A stretch of DNA of 64,000 bases, taken from positions 978,501 to 1,042,500 of the forward strand of contig JAWNZC010000234.1 in assembly GCA_035771165.1 (NCBI GenBank). The letters run 5' to 3'. The notes below the pieces were generated by a model, which was not told the DNA's origin, searched no databases, and saw only the letters and a list, made by a program, of their open reading frames with translations. Within the stretch, counting starts at the first letter, position 1; every line of letters begins with the position of its first letter. Below are positions 43,047-52,737 of the stretch, in pieces. The stretch comes from Paragorgia papillata (lineage: Eukaryota; Cnidaria; Anthozoa; Scleralcyonacea; Coralliidae). Made by a program: the position numbers and the translations under genes.

Positions 43047-43970
43047 TATATCACACTAAGAGTGAGAAGTGTGTTTTAACCAACTTCGAGCTAGGTGTTT
43101 TGATATTAGATCAAACACAACTTTCGAGTGTTTCAAGATAAAACAACCCAGGAAATGAATCAGTTCTCAAATGAATCAGTATATTTTTTAAGATAAGTTT
43201 GAGGTAAAAGTTGGCTTAATTTATCCAAGTGTTTGATCACATATCAAAGATTTTATATAGACATTACACAACCTTGACTCAGTGCTTCGTTTACTTGTTT
43301 TAGGTGTTGTTCAATATCTTATATAATGAAATTAAGAAACCAAAGTTTGTGCGCACCACAGCTGCTACAGCGGTCAGACCACAGAATAGTAGATACACCA
43401 AAAGTCTGACTCTTGTGAAAACGTGTCTTTTTTTTCAAATATAAGAAGTGTGCCATCCACACCATTCTGGTAAGGTCCACTGGCACATTTGAGTGATGCA
43501 ATAATGCTGATTGAGATGCCAGGAAGGAGAAAAATACCAGTGGAGTCTACCAGGATAATACAAAAATAGAAATGGTGATGAATGGCAATGCTTGAGATGT
43601 GTAATGCAACATGTGTGCAGACATAAACTTCAAAGATGTGGATGGAGATTGCACTTCTGATGAAGTACTAAAATATTCTATGAGCTGGTGTCTAAGTGTC
43701 ACTCAATTGTACATTTTGATAAATTATTGAAAAGCTATTGTGAACTGTTGGGGAGCTTAAAGCCTTAAATATGTTGAGGGCCTTGAAATGAAGAAATATA
43801 TCTGTTGAATCTACAATACTGAGTATTGTTGTACTGTCTTATTTAAAATACTTGCAGAATCACAAAATATTAGTGATGTGCATTACACCTGAATGCTACA
43901 GCATATTTATGACAGGTATTCGTAAAAGGTTGTTTTGGAACACAATGATGATGATATGGGGCCAGTTGTA
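43047..43970. other. Intron sequence, no gene recognised
   Basis: Non-coding; no inverted ends or retroelement motifs identified. Confidence 0.45.
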
Positions 43971-44157
43971 CAAAGCACGATAGCTTATGGCTTTAAACAA
44001 CCTAATTTAAATTTCATCCACTGAATAGTTATGTATGTGATAGTGCTGTTCAGTGAATAAATGTTAAACTGGCTTGTTCAAAGCACCACTAGAGTGGATT
44101 TCTAGCTAGGACTCATCCACTGGATAAGCTAGCTGGGCTTCGTACAACCATGCAGCC
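43971..44157. mobile_element. MITE with GGGCCAGTTGTACAAAGC ends
   Basis: The left GGGCCAGTTGTACAAAGCAC and right GGGCTTCGTACAACC ... are imperfect inverted ends. The inner AGCTTA/TAAGCT and ATCCACT(G) blocks are inverted or repeated. Related in its ends to 9858-10006. Confidence 0.55.
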
Positions 44158-44541
44158 CCAGATGTTTTATTTACATGTGCAAATATCTGAATTTTACAAG
44201 TTCACTTCAAGTGAAACTTGGGGGCATGCTTATAATGCTATGTTTTGGAAACAACCAGTAAAGATGTTTGTATAGTATGAAAAAAACATAATTTTTTGTG
44301 TGCGTATGTGTGCGTATGTGTGCGTATGTGTGCGTATGTGTGCGTATGTGTGCTTTTCATGCATTTTCATGCATTGCTTCTTAAGTCTATATCTCTTTCT
44401 GTTCCTAACTGCGGTAGTCACATGTACGCATTGCGTACCTATTTTTTGTTGGGTTGTGAATTTGTGTCCATGTGTGTGTATGTGCGTGTGTGTGTACAGG
44501 TTGATATTTTTTAATTTTAATATTAAATAATTTTGTTCTAG

Positions 44542-44664
44542 ACATTAATGAGTGTTCTCAGTCGACATACCAATGTGACTCCAACGCCAATTGTATTAAT
44601 ACAATTGGTTCATACACTTGTCAATGTCGTAATGGTTATACCGGAAATGGAAAGAGTTGCACAG
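44542..44664 (+). CDS. Exon: cbEGF domain 6 (first of an A/B doublet)
   Basis: 123-bp, phase 1-1 exon (acceptor ATTTTGTTCTAG, donor GTATGT). It encodes DINECSQSTYQCDSNANCIN and TIGSYTCQCRNGYTGNGKSC. Its upstream intron (GGTTGATATTTTTTAATTTT...TTCTAG) defines the A type, also seen before the exons at 50851, 54438, 57829 and 60732. A palindromic MITE and then a B-type EGF follow, as in three later cassettes. Confidence 0.93.
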
Positions 44665-44875
44665 GTATGTATGCATTTTGATGTTCTTTAAAAATATATA
44701 AATAACTAATAAGTTATAGAAATTAGTGTACTCACGTGTACCTAACTAATTTTTTTATATTTCTTCAAGTACAACACATTTTAGTGTGTTAAAGTAATAG
44801 AATATTCAATTAAGTTTATCTCGAAGCATACACAGAAAACGTTACATTTTAGTTCAACTGTGGGAATATAGTAAG

Positions 44876-45030
44876 TTAAGGTTAGATATACTGCCGAAAC
44901 AGAGAACGTAGTAGTCTAACGTTTCGAGCGAAGGCCCTTCGTCTGAGAGAAATGTTTCTTTCTGACGAAGGGCCTTCGCTCGAAACCTTAGACTACTACG
45001 TTCTCTATTTTGGCAGTATATCTAACCTTA
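44876..45030. mobile_element. Palindromic MITE, copy 2
   Basis: AAGGTTAGATATACTGCCGA at the left is inverted at the right (GGCAGTATATCTAACCTTAT); the arms of about 70 bp meet at a GAGAGAAATGTTTCTTTCTG centre. It lies between an A-type and a B-type EGF exon. Confidence 0.88.
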
Positions 45031-45350
45031 TACTATATTTCGATTGTTGTTTCAACACTGCCTACGCAGCACGCTACTTTTTTTCACTATTTGGAAATTT
45101 TAGTTCATATCGATTTATGTTTTGTTTTTTTATTTTTTAAAAAAATATGCATTGTGACAATTAAAGGGGAAAAGATTTATAACTTTTTTATTGACTACTT
45201 TTGGATTCCTAGAAAATTAATTAACAACCATTTTTGTGTATGTATTTTTCTCTGTTTGTCTGCATAGGTCTGTGTGGAGAGTATGTGATGTTTGTATGTA
45301 TAGTATATGTCCAGGTCGACAGTCTTTAATATTAAACAATTTTTTTGTAG

Positions 45351-45473
45351 ACATTAATGAGTGTTCTCAGTCAACATACCAGTGTGACTCTAACGCTGCT
45401 TGTGTTAATACAATTGGTTCATACACTTGTCAATGTCGTAGTGGTTACACCGGAAATGGAAAGACTTGTACAG
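45351..45473 (+). CDS. Exon: cbEGF domain 7 (second of an A/B doublet)
   Basis: 123-bp, phase 1-1 exon (acceptor TTTTTTTGTAG, donor GTTTGT). It encodes DINECSQSTYQCDSNAACVN and TIGSYTCQCRSGYTGNGKTC. NAACVN and CRSGY mark the B type, shared with 61471-61593 and with the two truncated exons at 55213 and 58571. The upstream intron ends with GTCCAGGTCGACAGT. Confidence 0.93.
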
Positions 45474-45762
45474 GTTTGTTGACTTTTTCAAAAATTAAGA
45501 AATAGCAATGTTTCAGAAATCAGTGCAACTAATGTGCACTCATGTGCATTTAACTAACTTCTTATGTTTCTATACCATATTTCAGTGTGTTCAGTATTTA
45601 ATTAACTTGGCTTCGAAGCATTTGCGACACAAATTTTTTTTCAGTTTCAAAATTTTTTTTCATGGTGATTAATTTGCCAGGCGTTTTTGTCTGTATAATA
45701 CTAGCATCTATGCTGATAGATGTTTTTGAACAATTTAAATAAAGATTTTATTAATTCTTTGA

Positions 45763-45910
45763 AAGTTTTCATGGCGATAATGTAATATAAATAAGTTTTG
45801 TGGAAACACCACGTAAAATATTTCTTTGCTAAGCTTTCGGCCTGATGACTCAGGCCTTCAGCTTAGCAAAGAAAGATTTTACGTGGTGTTTCGACAAAAC
45901 TTATTTATAA
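45763..45910. repeat. Foldback with Penelope pLTR-like arms
   Basis: AATAAGTTTTGTGGAAACAC, CTTTGCTAAGCTTTCGGCCT and the inverted CTTAGCAAAGAAAGATTTTA, GGTGTTTCGACAAAACTTATTT form a near-complete hairpin. The same sequence bounds the PLE fragment at 39258-39792; here the coding middle is gone. Confidence 0.75.
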
Positions 45911-45917
45911 AGATTTT

Positions 45918-46133
<216 letters not shown>

Positions 46134-46149
46134 GGCTCATACTCTTAGT

Positions 46150-46422
46150 ACAGATCGTTCTTTGGAACATACGAGACCAGATATAGTGTTTGAGTGAGAA
46201 CAACGGATGATGGAAGGAACCATAGTAGAGATAGGGATATGCTTGGACCAGAATCTGAAAAATAAGGTAGAAGAAAAACGAACTAAGTATATGAAATTGG
46301 CTATGGAACTGAGTGAGCTGCGTTGCTGGCGTAGTTGGAAAATAATACCAATTGTTGCTGGTGTAACTGGGATAATTGATAAGGGTTTGGAAGACGAACT
46401 ACGAAAGATACCAGGAATATAG
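46150..46422 (+). pseudogene. Retroelement C-terminal fragment
   Basis: + strand: TDRSLEHTRPDIVFE, then (after a stop) TIVEIGICLDQNLKNKVEEK, RTKYMKLAMELSELRCWRSW, KIIPIVAGVTGIIDKGLEDE. The series RPD(I/L)V, E(I/V)xxPxDxN, EKxxKYxxLAxEL and PIVxGxxGxxxKxLE is typical of the C-terminal region of a group of animal LINE-type reverse transcriptases. RT motifs are not present. Placed just before the split EGF exon; short and dead. Confidence 0.65.
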
Positions 46423-46643
46423 AAACAATCATCCCATTTTTTGCTAGAAATGCAAAAGATTATTGTATATTCGGCAGTAAATATTATGAGGCATGTTCTG
46501 AACGGTGATTAACATGTTGTCTTTGTGGTTTGGTTTGGTTTGGTTTGGTTTGGTGTGTAAGTATGAGTGTGTGTTTGTGTAGATGTATGTATGTGGGTAT
46601 GTACAAGGTAATAATTTTTTAATATTGAGTAATTTTTTTGTAG

Positions 46644-46726
46644 ACATTAATAAATGTATTCTGTCGACATACCAGTGCTATTCTAACGCCTATTGTGTTA
46701 ATACAATTGGTTCATACACTTGTAAA
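46644..46726 (+). pseudogene. EGF exon 8, 5' part (split by insertion)
   Basis: Starts at a good acceptor (ATTTTTTTGTAG) and encodes (D)INKCILSTYQCYSNAYCVNT and IGSYTCK, then breaks at 46726 into unrelated sequence (PDTMLKSGAMWF, stop). The missing 40 bp of the exon are found at 50402-50441; 83 + 40 = 123 bp, exactly one EGF exon. Apart from the split, DINK and CY substitutions suggest relaxed constraint. Confidence 0.85.
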
Positions 46727-48198
46727 CCAGACACAATGCTAAAAAGCGGTGCCATGTGGTTTTGAAAACATTGCGTTAAAAATTTTGCGTCAAAAATGTT
46801 GCTTGCTATTGATTTCGCACAAGTGCGAACGAACGAACGAACTCACAGGCAGAAAGTGGCTGCGCCACGCAGCTAGGCTTTTGCACTTTATGTTAGCGTT
46901 ATTTTGAGCATTTTGGCAACGGAAAAGCAATGAGAATAATGCTAGCATTCTGGCAAGGAAGTGTATTACAATAACAATAATTCGTTAATTATTATTATTA
47001 GTATACAGAATTATATCTATGTTATCAGACCAGATGGTACGTTTTAAAGTTTTGAAAGTTTAATACAAAAGTCTTGCACTGGTCAATAGATTCTTTTGCA
47101 GTTCGGGGAAAGTTCGTTTTTGGATTAAGTCCCAAGATTTAGAGGAAATAATTTATATGAAGTTACTGGTACAGTGTGTACTTCAACCATGCATTCTGCT
47201 CCCACATCCGTGCTCCGAGTCACAGCATAGATATCTATTCTGTGTCCGAGTGGAGTGCGTCTTGGCGGTGACCAAAAGGATGACAGGCTATGGGCACGAG
47301 CCACGAGATTATGCAAATAACTGCAACGAAGAAAAGGACGAATGTTTTTTGGCCATTCTGTAAAAAATAATAAAAAAGTTAAGGCAAGGGCTTATTATGG
47401 GAAGTTTACGGTATGACAAAATAGTTCTAAAGGTACAAGCATGCGAGGTAGGGATACAAGACACTGACAGAAGACCAAGGATCAAGTTTAACATATGGTT
47501 ACCCCCCCCCCTGCATTCTCTCTGAGTTGGAAAATCAAATAAAGCTCCCTATATTATGGCCACTCACTCTATTATGCCCCTGCCTTAAATACTGTGTACC
47601 ACTCCCTGCAATAAGCCCCTTTTGCCTTAAAATCAATAAGCCCCCTCTAGTCTAAACATTCTAATTTCAATACTAAAATTAGAACGTTTAATAATATGGA
47701 TTCACCATTTGTGTACTCATGTACTGTATTTCTAGTTGGTTCATTGCTCTTTTGATTTGAATGTTCATCTTTGCAGCTCGAGAAATGCATGCAAGCTTCT
47801 TGACTTCACTGAAACCTTGTCTTGATGCGAAATCCAAATGATTATGAATAAAGTAGATATCAAAATTTTTTTTTGTTTTAATCTCTTTAATACCATATAG
47901 TGGGAATAAGTGGCTAGTGAACAGGGCATAGTCCCAATTGACTTCAGCTACCAAGAACGCTACCTATATACGTGGTAATATTAATTATTTAAAATATATA
48001 TAAGTCAAGTTCACTATAAATGCTTTTTGCTTCAGAATGCAAATTATCCCACATCCGTATAGCTCTGGGAAAGAATTAGGCCATGTCCACACTCCACACG
48101 TATGCGTTTTCATAGCGTTTTTATATTGTTAGATAATATTGAAGCAAAAGCAGCCTGCTCTTTATATTAAAGTAGGGTCCATAAATTATTTAATCCCC

Positions 48199-48291
48199 GA
48201 GCCCGGGCGGAGGGCCGAAGGCAAAATTACACGCGAAATATAAACCTGAAAGTAATTCTGAAACAGGTTTATTTATATATATATATATATA
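48199..48291 (+). mobile_element. Composite SINE 3' fragment with (TA)n tail
   Basis: ATCCCCGAGCCCGGGCGGAG, AAATTACACGCGAAATATAA and ACCTGAAAGTAATTCTGAAA, then (TA)n. Same family as 14541-14850 but + strand and internally shortened. Its TA tail adjoins the hammerhead tandem units. Confidence 0.65.
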
Positions 48292-48300
48292 TAGTTCAAT

Positions 48301-48343
48301 CTACAGACACGGTGTTTCGCTGTACAACAGCTCATCAGTGTAG
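48301..48343 (-). ncRNA. Hammerhead ribozyme, type I, unit 1
   Basis: Minus strand, 5' to 3': helix I strand CTACA (48343-48339), CTGATGA (48338-48332), helix II GCTGT / ACAGC with a TGT loop, GAA, helix III ACA / TGT with a 3-base loop (or ACAC/GTGT with one base), C17 at 48306, then the helix I strand TGTAG (48305-48301). Every conserved core base is present (C3U4G5A6-G8A9, G12A13A14, A15.1-U16.1, H17 = C). The predicted cut is between 48306 and 48305. Confidence 0.88.
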
Positions 48344-48577
48344 CTTGGAACAATCTGAATGAATTTCATCAATTACTTATACACATGCGATCGTCGGTGA
48401 CAACCGCATGTGGGACAGCATCGGTGAAATACATTCAGATAGCGTGAAGTGCGCATGGGCCCAGAGTGCTCAAACTTCCACAAGGGTAGTGAGCGTTGCA
48501 TTATCGCTAATAGGTACCCACGGCAACTTCACAGAGTGCTCAACAACACCAAAGTGAAGGAGCGTACATAGTTCAAT

Positions 48578-48620
48578 CTACAGACACGGTGTTTCGCTGT
48601 ACAACAGCTCATCAGTGTAG
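48578..48620 (-). ncRNA. Hammerhead ribozyme, type I, unit 2
   Basis: The same sequence as unit 1, 277 bp further on; predicted cut between 48583 and 48582 on the minus strand. The exact 277-nt spacing of cut sites defines the monomer. Confidence 0.88.
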
Positions 48621-48866
48621 CTTGGAACAATCTGAATGAATTTCATCAATTACTTATACACATGCGATCGTCGGTGACAACCGCATGTGGGACAGCATCG
48701 GTGAAATACATTCAGATAGCGTGAAGTGCGCATGGGCCCAGAGTGCTCAAACTTCCACAAGGGTAGTGAGCGTTGCATTATCGCTAATAGGTACCCACGG
48801 CAACTTCACAGAGTGCTCAACAACACCAAAGTGAAGGAGCGTACATAGTTCAATGTACGTATCTCA

Positions 48867-48899
48867 ATGTATATATATATATATAATATAGTATATTCA

Positions 48900-48943
<44 letters not shown>
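48867..48943. repeat. (TA)n microsatellite between inverted retrozyme copies
   Basis: Two TA runs separated by ATAGTATATTCAATG. It links the minus-strand dimer to the plus-strand partial copy. Confidence 0.9.
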
Positions 48944-48946
<3 letters not shown>

Positions 48947-49150
48947 ACGCTCACTACCCTTGTGGAAGTTTGAGTACTCTGGGCCCATGCGCACTTCACG
49001 CTATCTGAATGTATTTCACCGATGCTGTCCAACACATGCGGTTGTCACCGACGATCGCATGTGTATAAGTAATTGATGAAATTCATTCAGATTGTTCCAA
49101 GCTACACTGATGAGCTGTTGTACAGCGAAACACCGTGTCTGTAGATTGAA
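48943..49150 (+). mobile_element. Retrozyme-like partial unit, plus strand
   Basis: Reverse complement of the last about 208 bp of the 277-bp unit, with a few substitutions (for example a 2-3-base difference in GCTGTCCAACACATGCGG). The first about 69 bp of the unit are missing and replaced by TA repeat. It includes an intact hammerhead at 49102-49144. The opposite orientation to the dimer means a read-through transcript would form a long duplex. Confidence 0.8.
49102..49144 (+). ncRNA. Hammerhead ribozyme, type I, plus-strand copy A
   Basis: CTACA (49102-49106), CTGATGA (49107-49113), helix II GCTGT (49114-49118) / ACAGC (49122-49126), GAA, helix III around 49130-49138, C17 at 49139, TGTAG (49140-49144). 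Helix I can extend past a one-base mismatch by CAA/TTG. Identical core to the minus-strand units. Confidence 0.88.
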
Positions 49151-50401
49151 ATATATATATATATATGTATATATAAGCATGTTTCAGAATCACTTTCAGG
49201 TTTTCATTTCGCGTATATATATGTATATATGTTATCAAATCCACAACTTGCGCAGTTCGCATAGCAGGGTACTGGTAACTAACCTGTTAAATTATTCAAA
49301 TTATTTAAATTTACGTCAGCAAATTATAATCATTATAAGTTCGGTTGGATTGCGAAATACAGTTTTTCAGCGATCACGATCATGACCATGATCAGAAAAA
49401 TGGTTTATCAGCTAAAATGTACATTAACATTACTATGCAAAAAGACCAAAGAAAGAAGGCTGATAAGAGATGTGACAGCAATAGAAACAGCAGAGAAGAG
49501 GCAACAGTAAACAGGACTTAAAACCACAGAAAAAAGCCTAAAAATTTATACAATAAAGACCGAAAACGATGCCGACCGAAATGTATCTGAAAGAACAAGG
49601 ATGTGTCCTGAAACTGTTCAAAGCTGGTAAAGAATTCTGCTCTCGAGAGAGAACGATGAAGACATTTTGAAACAAACGGCTTTTTACATCATGAGGAGAA
49701 CCGAATGATGCCTTGTCATATTTATTTGTCAACAACGAAAAAAGTAAGAAACCGCGAACAAGAAAAACAATCCGAAAATAGCAGACTGAATTGGCAGTGT
49801 TTGTGGTGATATGAGCAGAAGAAAGTTTAACAACGGTAGGAGATTCGTATTTACCAGTTTAGCTGAGCTAAAACGATAGAAATCTTGAAAATGAAAATCA
49901 ATATAAATATCTTGTCTAGCGTTGTCTTTGGTTGGCATTGTATCTTTTCTTGGCCACTATTTATATCTGTTTTTGAATGAGAATTTGTCATTTAGTTCAT
50001 CTCGTTTTTTTTTTAATATGGACTATGCATGTTCTTTCGCCTTTCGGTCTGTCAATACATGACAACAGATGAACTTTGCCAATTAATTTTCTGGGATGTT
50101 TTCAGGGGGGGTTGGGGAGGGGGGATGTGCGCGCAACTAACTTTCAGGGAACCGCAAAACTTTCAGGGCACCACAATCTTAGTCTAGAACACAAAACTCT
50201 TTGGACTTGATGAAATTGACATGTCGTCGAAAAGCCGCCAAAAATAAAAAAATCACTTCCGGTTGCTTTTCGTGACGCCAAAAATGTCGCTTACTATTGA
50301 TTCCTAAAGAACGAACGAACGAACGAAAGAACGAAAGAACGAAAGAAATCACACGCAGAATATAAAGCGGTCTGAAGCAGCTAACTTTCAGGGCACCGCA
50401 A

Positions 50402-50441
50402 TGTCGTAATGCCAATACCGGAAATGGAAAGTCTTGCGCAG
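50402..50441 (+). pseudogene. EGF exon 8, 3' part, copy A
   Basis: Encodes CRNANTGNGKSCA plus a split glycine and ends at a GTTTGC donor; continues the TCK of 46726 in frame. The closest relative is the end of EGF 5 (CRNAYTGNGKSCA). Without an acceptor next to it, it cannot be spliced as a normal exon. Confidence 0.85.
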
Positions 50442-50850
50442 GTTTGCATGAATGTTGATATTTTTTTACAAATAAAAAAGTTGTTGAAGTTGTGTGCACC
50501 TGACTGTTTCCACCCCGACACCTTTCAGTGTGTTATAATTAAAGTAATAGACTATTTTAATATTTAATTCACTTGCAAGGCTTTAAAGCATCTGCAACAC
50601 AAAAATCGTTAACTTTTATTTGATATCAATTTATATTTATTTTCTTTGTTTTAGTTTATGTTTATTTATAATTATTTTCTTTTTTTTTTTAAATTACATT
50701 GAAACAATGGAAAAGAAAGCTTTCTACATTTTTGTTGGGTTGTGAGTTTGTGTAGATGTGTGTGCGTGTGTGTATGTGTGTGTATATATGTGTGTGTGTG
50801 TGTGTACAGGTTGATATTCTTTATTTTAATATTAAATAATTTTGTTCTAG

Positions 50851-50933
50851 ATATTAATGAGTGTTCTCAGTCGACATACCTGTGTGACTCCAACGCCTAT
50901 TGTGTTAATACAATTGGTTCATACACTTGTAAA
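50851..50933 (+). pseudogene. Chimeric EGF exon at the duplication junction
   Basis: Acceptor TTTTGTTCTAG, then (D)INECSQSTYLCDSNAYCVNT and IGSYTCK, then PDTMLKSG...stop. The first part (SQSTYLCDS) is identical to the exon at 54438; the last part (TTCATACACTTGTAAACCAG) is identical to 46711-46730. The switch lies in the 29 identical bases 50892-50920. It cannot encode a full EGF domain. Confidence 0.9.
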
Positions 50934-52405
50934 CCAGACACAATGCTAAAAAGCGGTGCCATGTGGTTTTGAAAACATTGCGTTAAAAATTTTGCGTCAA
51001 AAATGTTGCTTGCTATTGATTTCGCACAAGTGCGAACGAACGAACGAACTCACAGGCAGAAAGTGGCTGCGCCACGCAGCTAGGCTTTTGCACTTTATGT
51101 TAGCGTTATTTTGAGCATTTTGGCAACGGAAAAGCAATGAGAATAATGCTAGCATTCTGGCAAGGAAGTGTATTACAATAACAATAATTCGTTAATTATT
51201 ATTATTAGTATACAGAATTATATCTATGTTATCAGACCAGATGGTACGTTTTAAAGTTTTGAAAGTTTAATACAAAAGTCTTGCACTGGTCAATAGATTC
51301 TTTTGCAGTTCGGGGAAAGTTCGTTTTTGGATTAAGTCCCAAGATTTAGAGGAAATAATTTATATGAAGTTACTGGTACAGTGTGTACTTCAACCATGCA
51401 TTCTGCTCCCACATCCGTGCTCCGAGTCACAGCATAGATATCTATTCTGTGTCCGAGTGGAGTGCGTCTTGGCGGTGACCAAAAGGATGACAGGCTATGG
51501 GCACGAGCCACGAGATTATGCAAATAACTGCAACGAAGAAAAGGACGAATGTTTTTTGGCCATTCTGTAAAAAATAATAAAAAAGTTAAGGCAAGGGCTT
51601 ATTATGGGAAGTTTACGGTATGACAAAATAGTTCTAAAGGTACAAGCATGCGAGGTAGGGATACAAGACACTGACAGAAGACCAAGGATCAAGTTTAACA
51701 TATGGTTACCCCCCCCCCCTGCATTCTCTCTGAGTTGGAAAATCAAATAAAGCTCCCTATATTATGGCCACTCACTCTATTATGCCCCTGCCTTAAATAC
51801 TGTGTACCACTCCCTGCAATAAGCCCCTTTTGCCTTAAAATCAATAAGCCCCCTCTAGTCTAAACATTCTAATTTCAATACTAAAATTAGAACGTTTAAT
51901 AATATGGATTCACCATTTGTGTACTCATGTACTGTATTTCTAGTTGGTTCATTGCTCTTTTGATTTGAATGTTCATCTTTGCAGCTCGAGAAATGCATGC
52001 AAGCTTCTTGACTTCACTGAAACCTTGTCTTGATGCGAAATCCAAATGATTATGAATAAAGTAGATATCAAAATTTTTTTTTGTTTTAATCTCTTTAATA
52101 CCATATAGTGGGAATAAGTGGCTAGTGAACAGGGCATAGTCCCAATTGACTTCAGCTACCAAGAACGCTACCTATATACGTGGTAATATTAATTATTTAA
52201 AATATATATAAGTCAAGTTCACTATAAATGCTTTTTGCTTCAGAATGCAAATTATCCCACATCCGTATAGCTCTGGGAAAGAATTAGGCCATGTCCACAC
52301 TCCACACGTATGCGTTTTCATAGCGTTTTTATATTGTTAGATAATATTGAAGCAAAAGCAGCCTGCTCTTTATATTAAAGTAGGGTCCATAAATTATTTA
52401 ATCCC

Positions 52406-52475
52406 CGAGCCCGGGCGGAGGGCCGAAGGCAAAATTACACGCGAAATATAAACCTGAAAGTAATTCTGAAACAGG

Positions 52476-52530
<55 letters not shown>
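52406..52530 (+). mobile_element. Composite SINE fragment and (TA)n, copy B
   Basis: Copy of 48199-48291. Its (TA)n (52484-52530) runs straight into the plus-strand partial retrozyme unit, without the minus-strand dimer. Confidence 0.65.
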
Positions 52531-52533
<3 letters not shown>

Positions 52534-52737
52534 ACGCTCACTACCCTGGTGGAAGTTTGAGTACTCTGGGCCCAAGCGCACTTCACGCTATCTGAATGTA
52601 TTTCACCGATGCTGTCCAACACATGCGGTTGTCACCGACGATCGCATGTGTATAAGTAATTGATGAAATTCATTCAGATTGTTCCAAGCTACACTGATGA
52701 GCTGTTGTACAGCGAAACACCGTGTCTGTAGATTGAA
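52530..52737 (+). mobile_element. Retrozyme-like partial unit, copy B
   Basis: Same as 48943-49150 with one or two substitutions (CCCTGGTGG for CCCTTGTGG; CCCAAGCG for CCCATGCG). Carries an intact hammerhead. Confidence 0.8.
52689..52731 (+). ncRNA. Hammerhead ribozyme, type I, plus-strand copy B
   Basis: CTACA 52689-52693, CTGATGA 52694-52700, GCTGT/ACAGC helix II, GAAAC, C17 at 52726, TGTAG 52727-52731. Identical to the copy at 49102-49144. Confidence 0.88.

Larger units (their letters stand above)
48293..48846 (-). mobile_element. Retrozyme-like element: two 277-bp tandem units
   Basis: 48293-48569 and 48570-48846 are two essentially identical 277-bp units in direct repeat; a third unit starts at 48847 but is lost after a few bases. 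On the minus strand each unit carries a type I hammerhead ribozyme at the same place, so a minus-strand transcript of the dimer would be cut into 277-nt monomers with ligatable ends. Tandem units of a few hundred bases with one short-helix-III type I hammerhead per unit and no coding capacity is the description of metazoan retrozymes, whose RNAs circularise and are thought to be mobilised by Penelope-type reverse transcriptase. Identification rests on architecture; no expression data are available. Confidence 0.8.
46727..50401. mobile_element. 3.7-kb insertion inside EGF exon 8
   Basis: DNA between the two exon halves. It begins CCAGACACAATGCTAAAAAG and ends AACTTTCAGGGCACCGCAA. Near both ends lie related blocks: (AACG)n, then CACA(G/C)GCAGAA, then CAGCTA, in direct orientation (46825-46880 and 50310-50385). 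No terminal inverted repeats and no target duplication are evident, because the exon halves add up to exactly 123 bp. Only short unsupported frames occur inside. Its nature is unknown. Confidence 0.7.
46714..50920. repeat. Segmental tandem duplication, copy A (4207 bp)
   Basis: Nearly identical to 50921-54507. Positions keep a constant offset of 4207-4208 up to 48290 and of 3587 from 48943 on; the 620-bp difference is the hammerhead 277-bp dimer plus TA sequence present only here. The duplicated unit contains the 3.7-kb insertion, the 3' part of EGF exon 8, an intron, and the 5' part of an A-type EGF exon. Within it are a C run at 47502, SINE tails, AACGAACG microsatellites (46834, 50311) and no gene of its own. 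Confidence 0.92.

Noticed and set aside
47125..47954. Host genes in the duplicated 46.7-54.5 kb unit (63-88-residue frames)
   Set aside because: Short frames, no family similarity, overlapping on both strands. Their presence in both duplicates only reflects the duplication.
46727..50401. Insertion as a typical TIR transposon
   Set aside because: No inverted ends or target duplication were found at the exon junctions; the related end blocks are in direct orientation.
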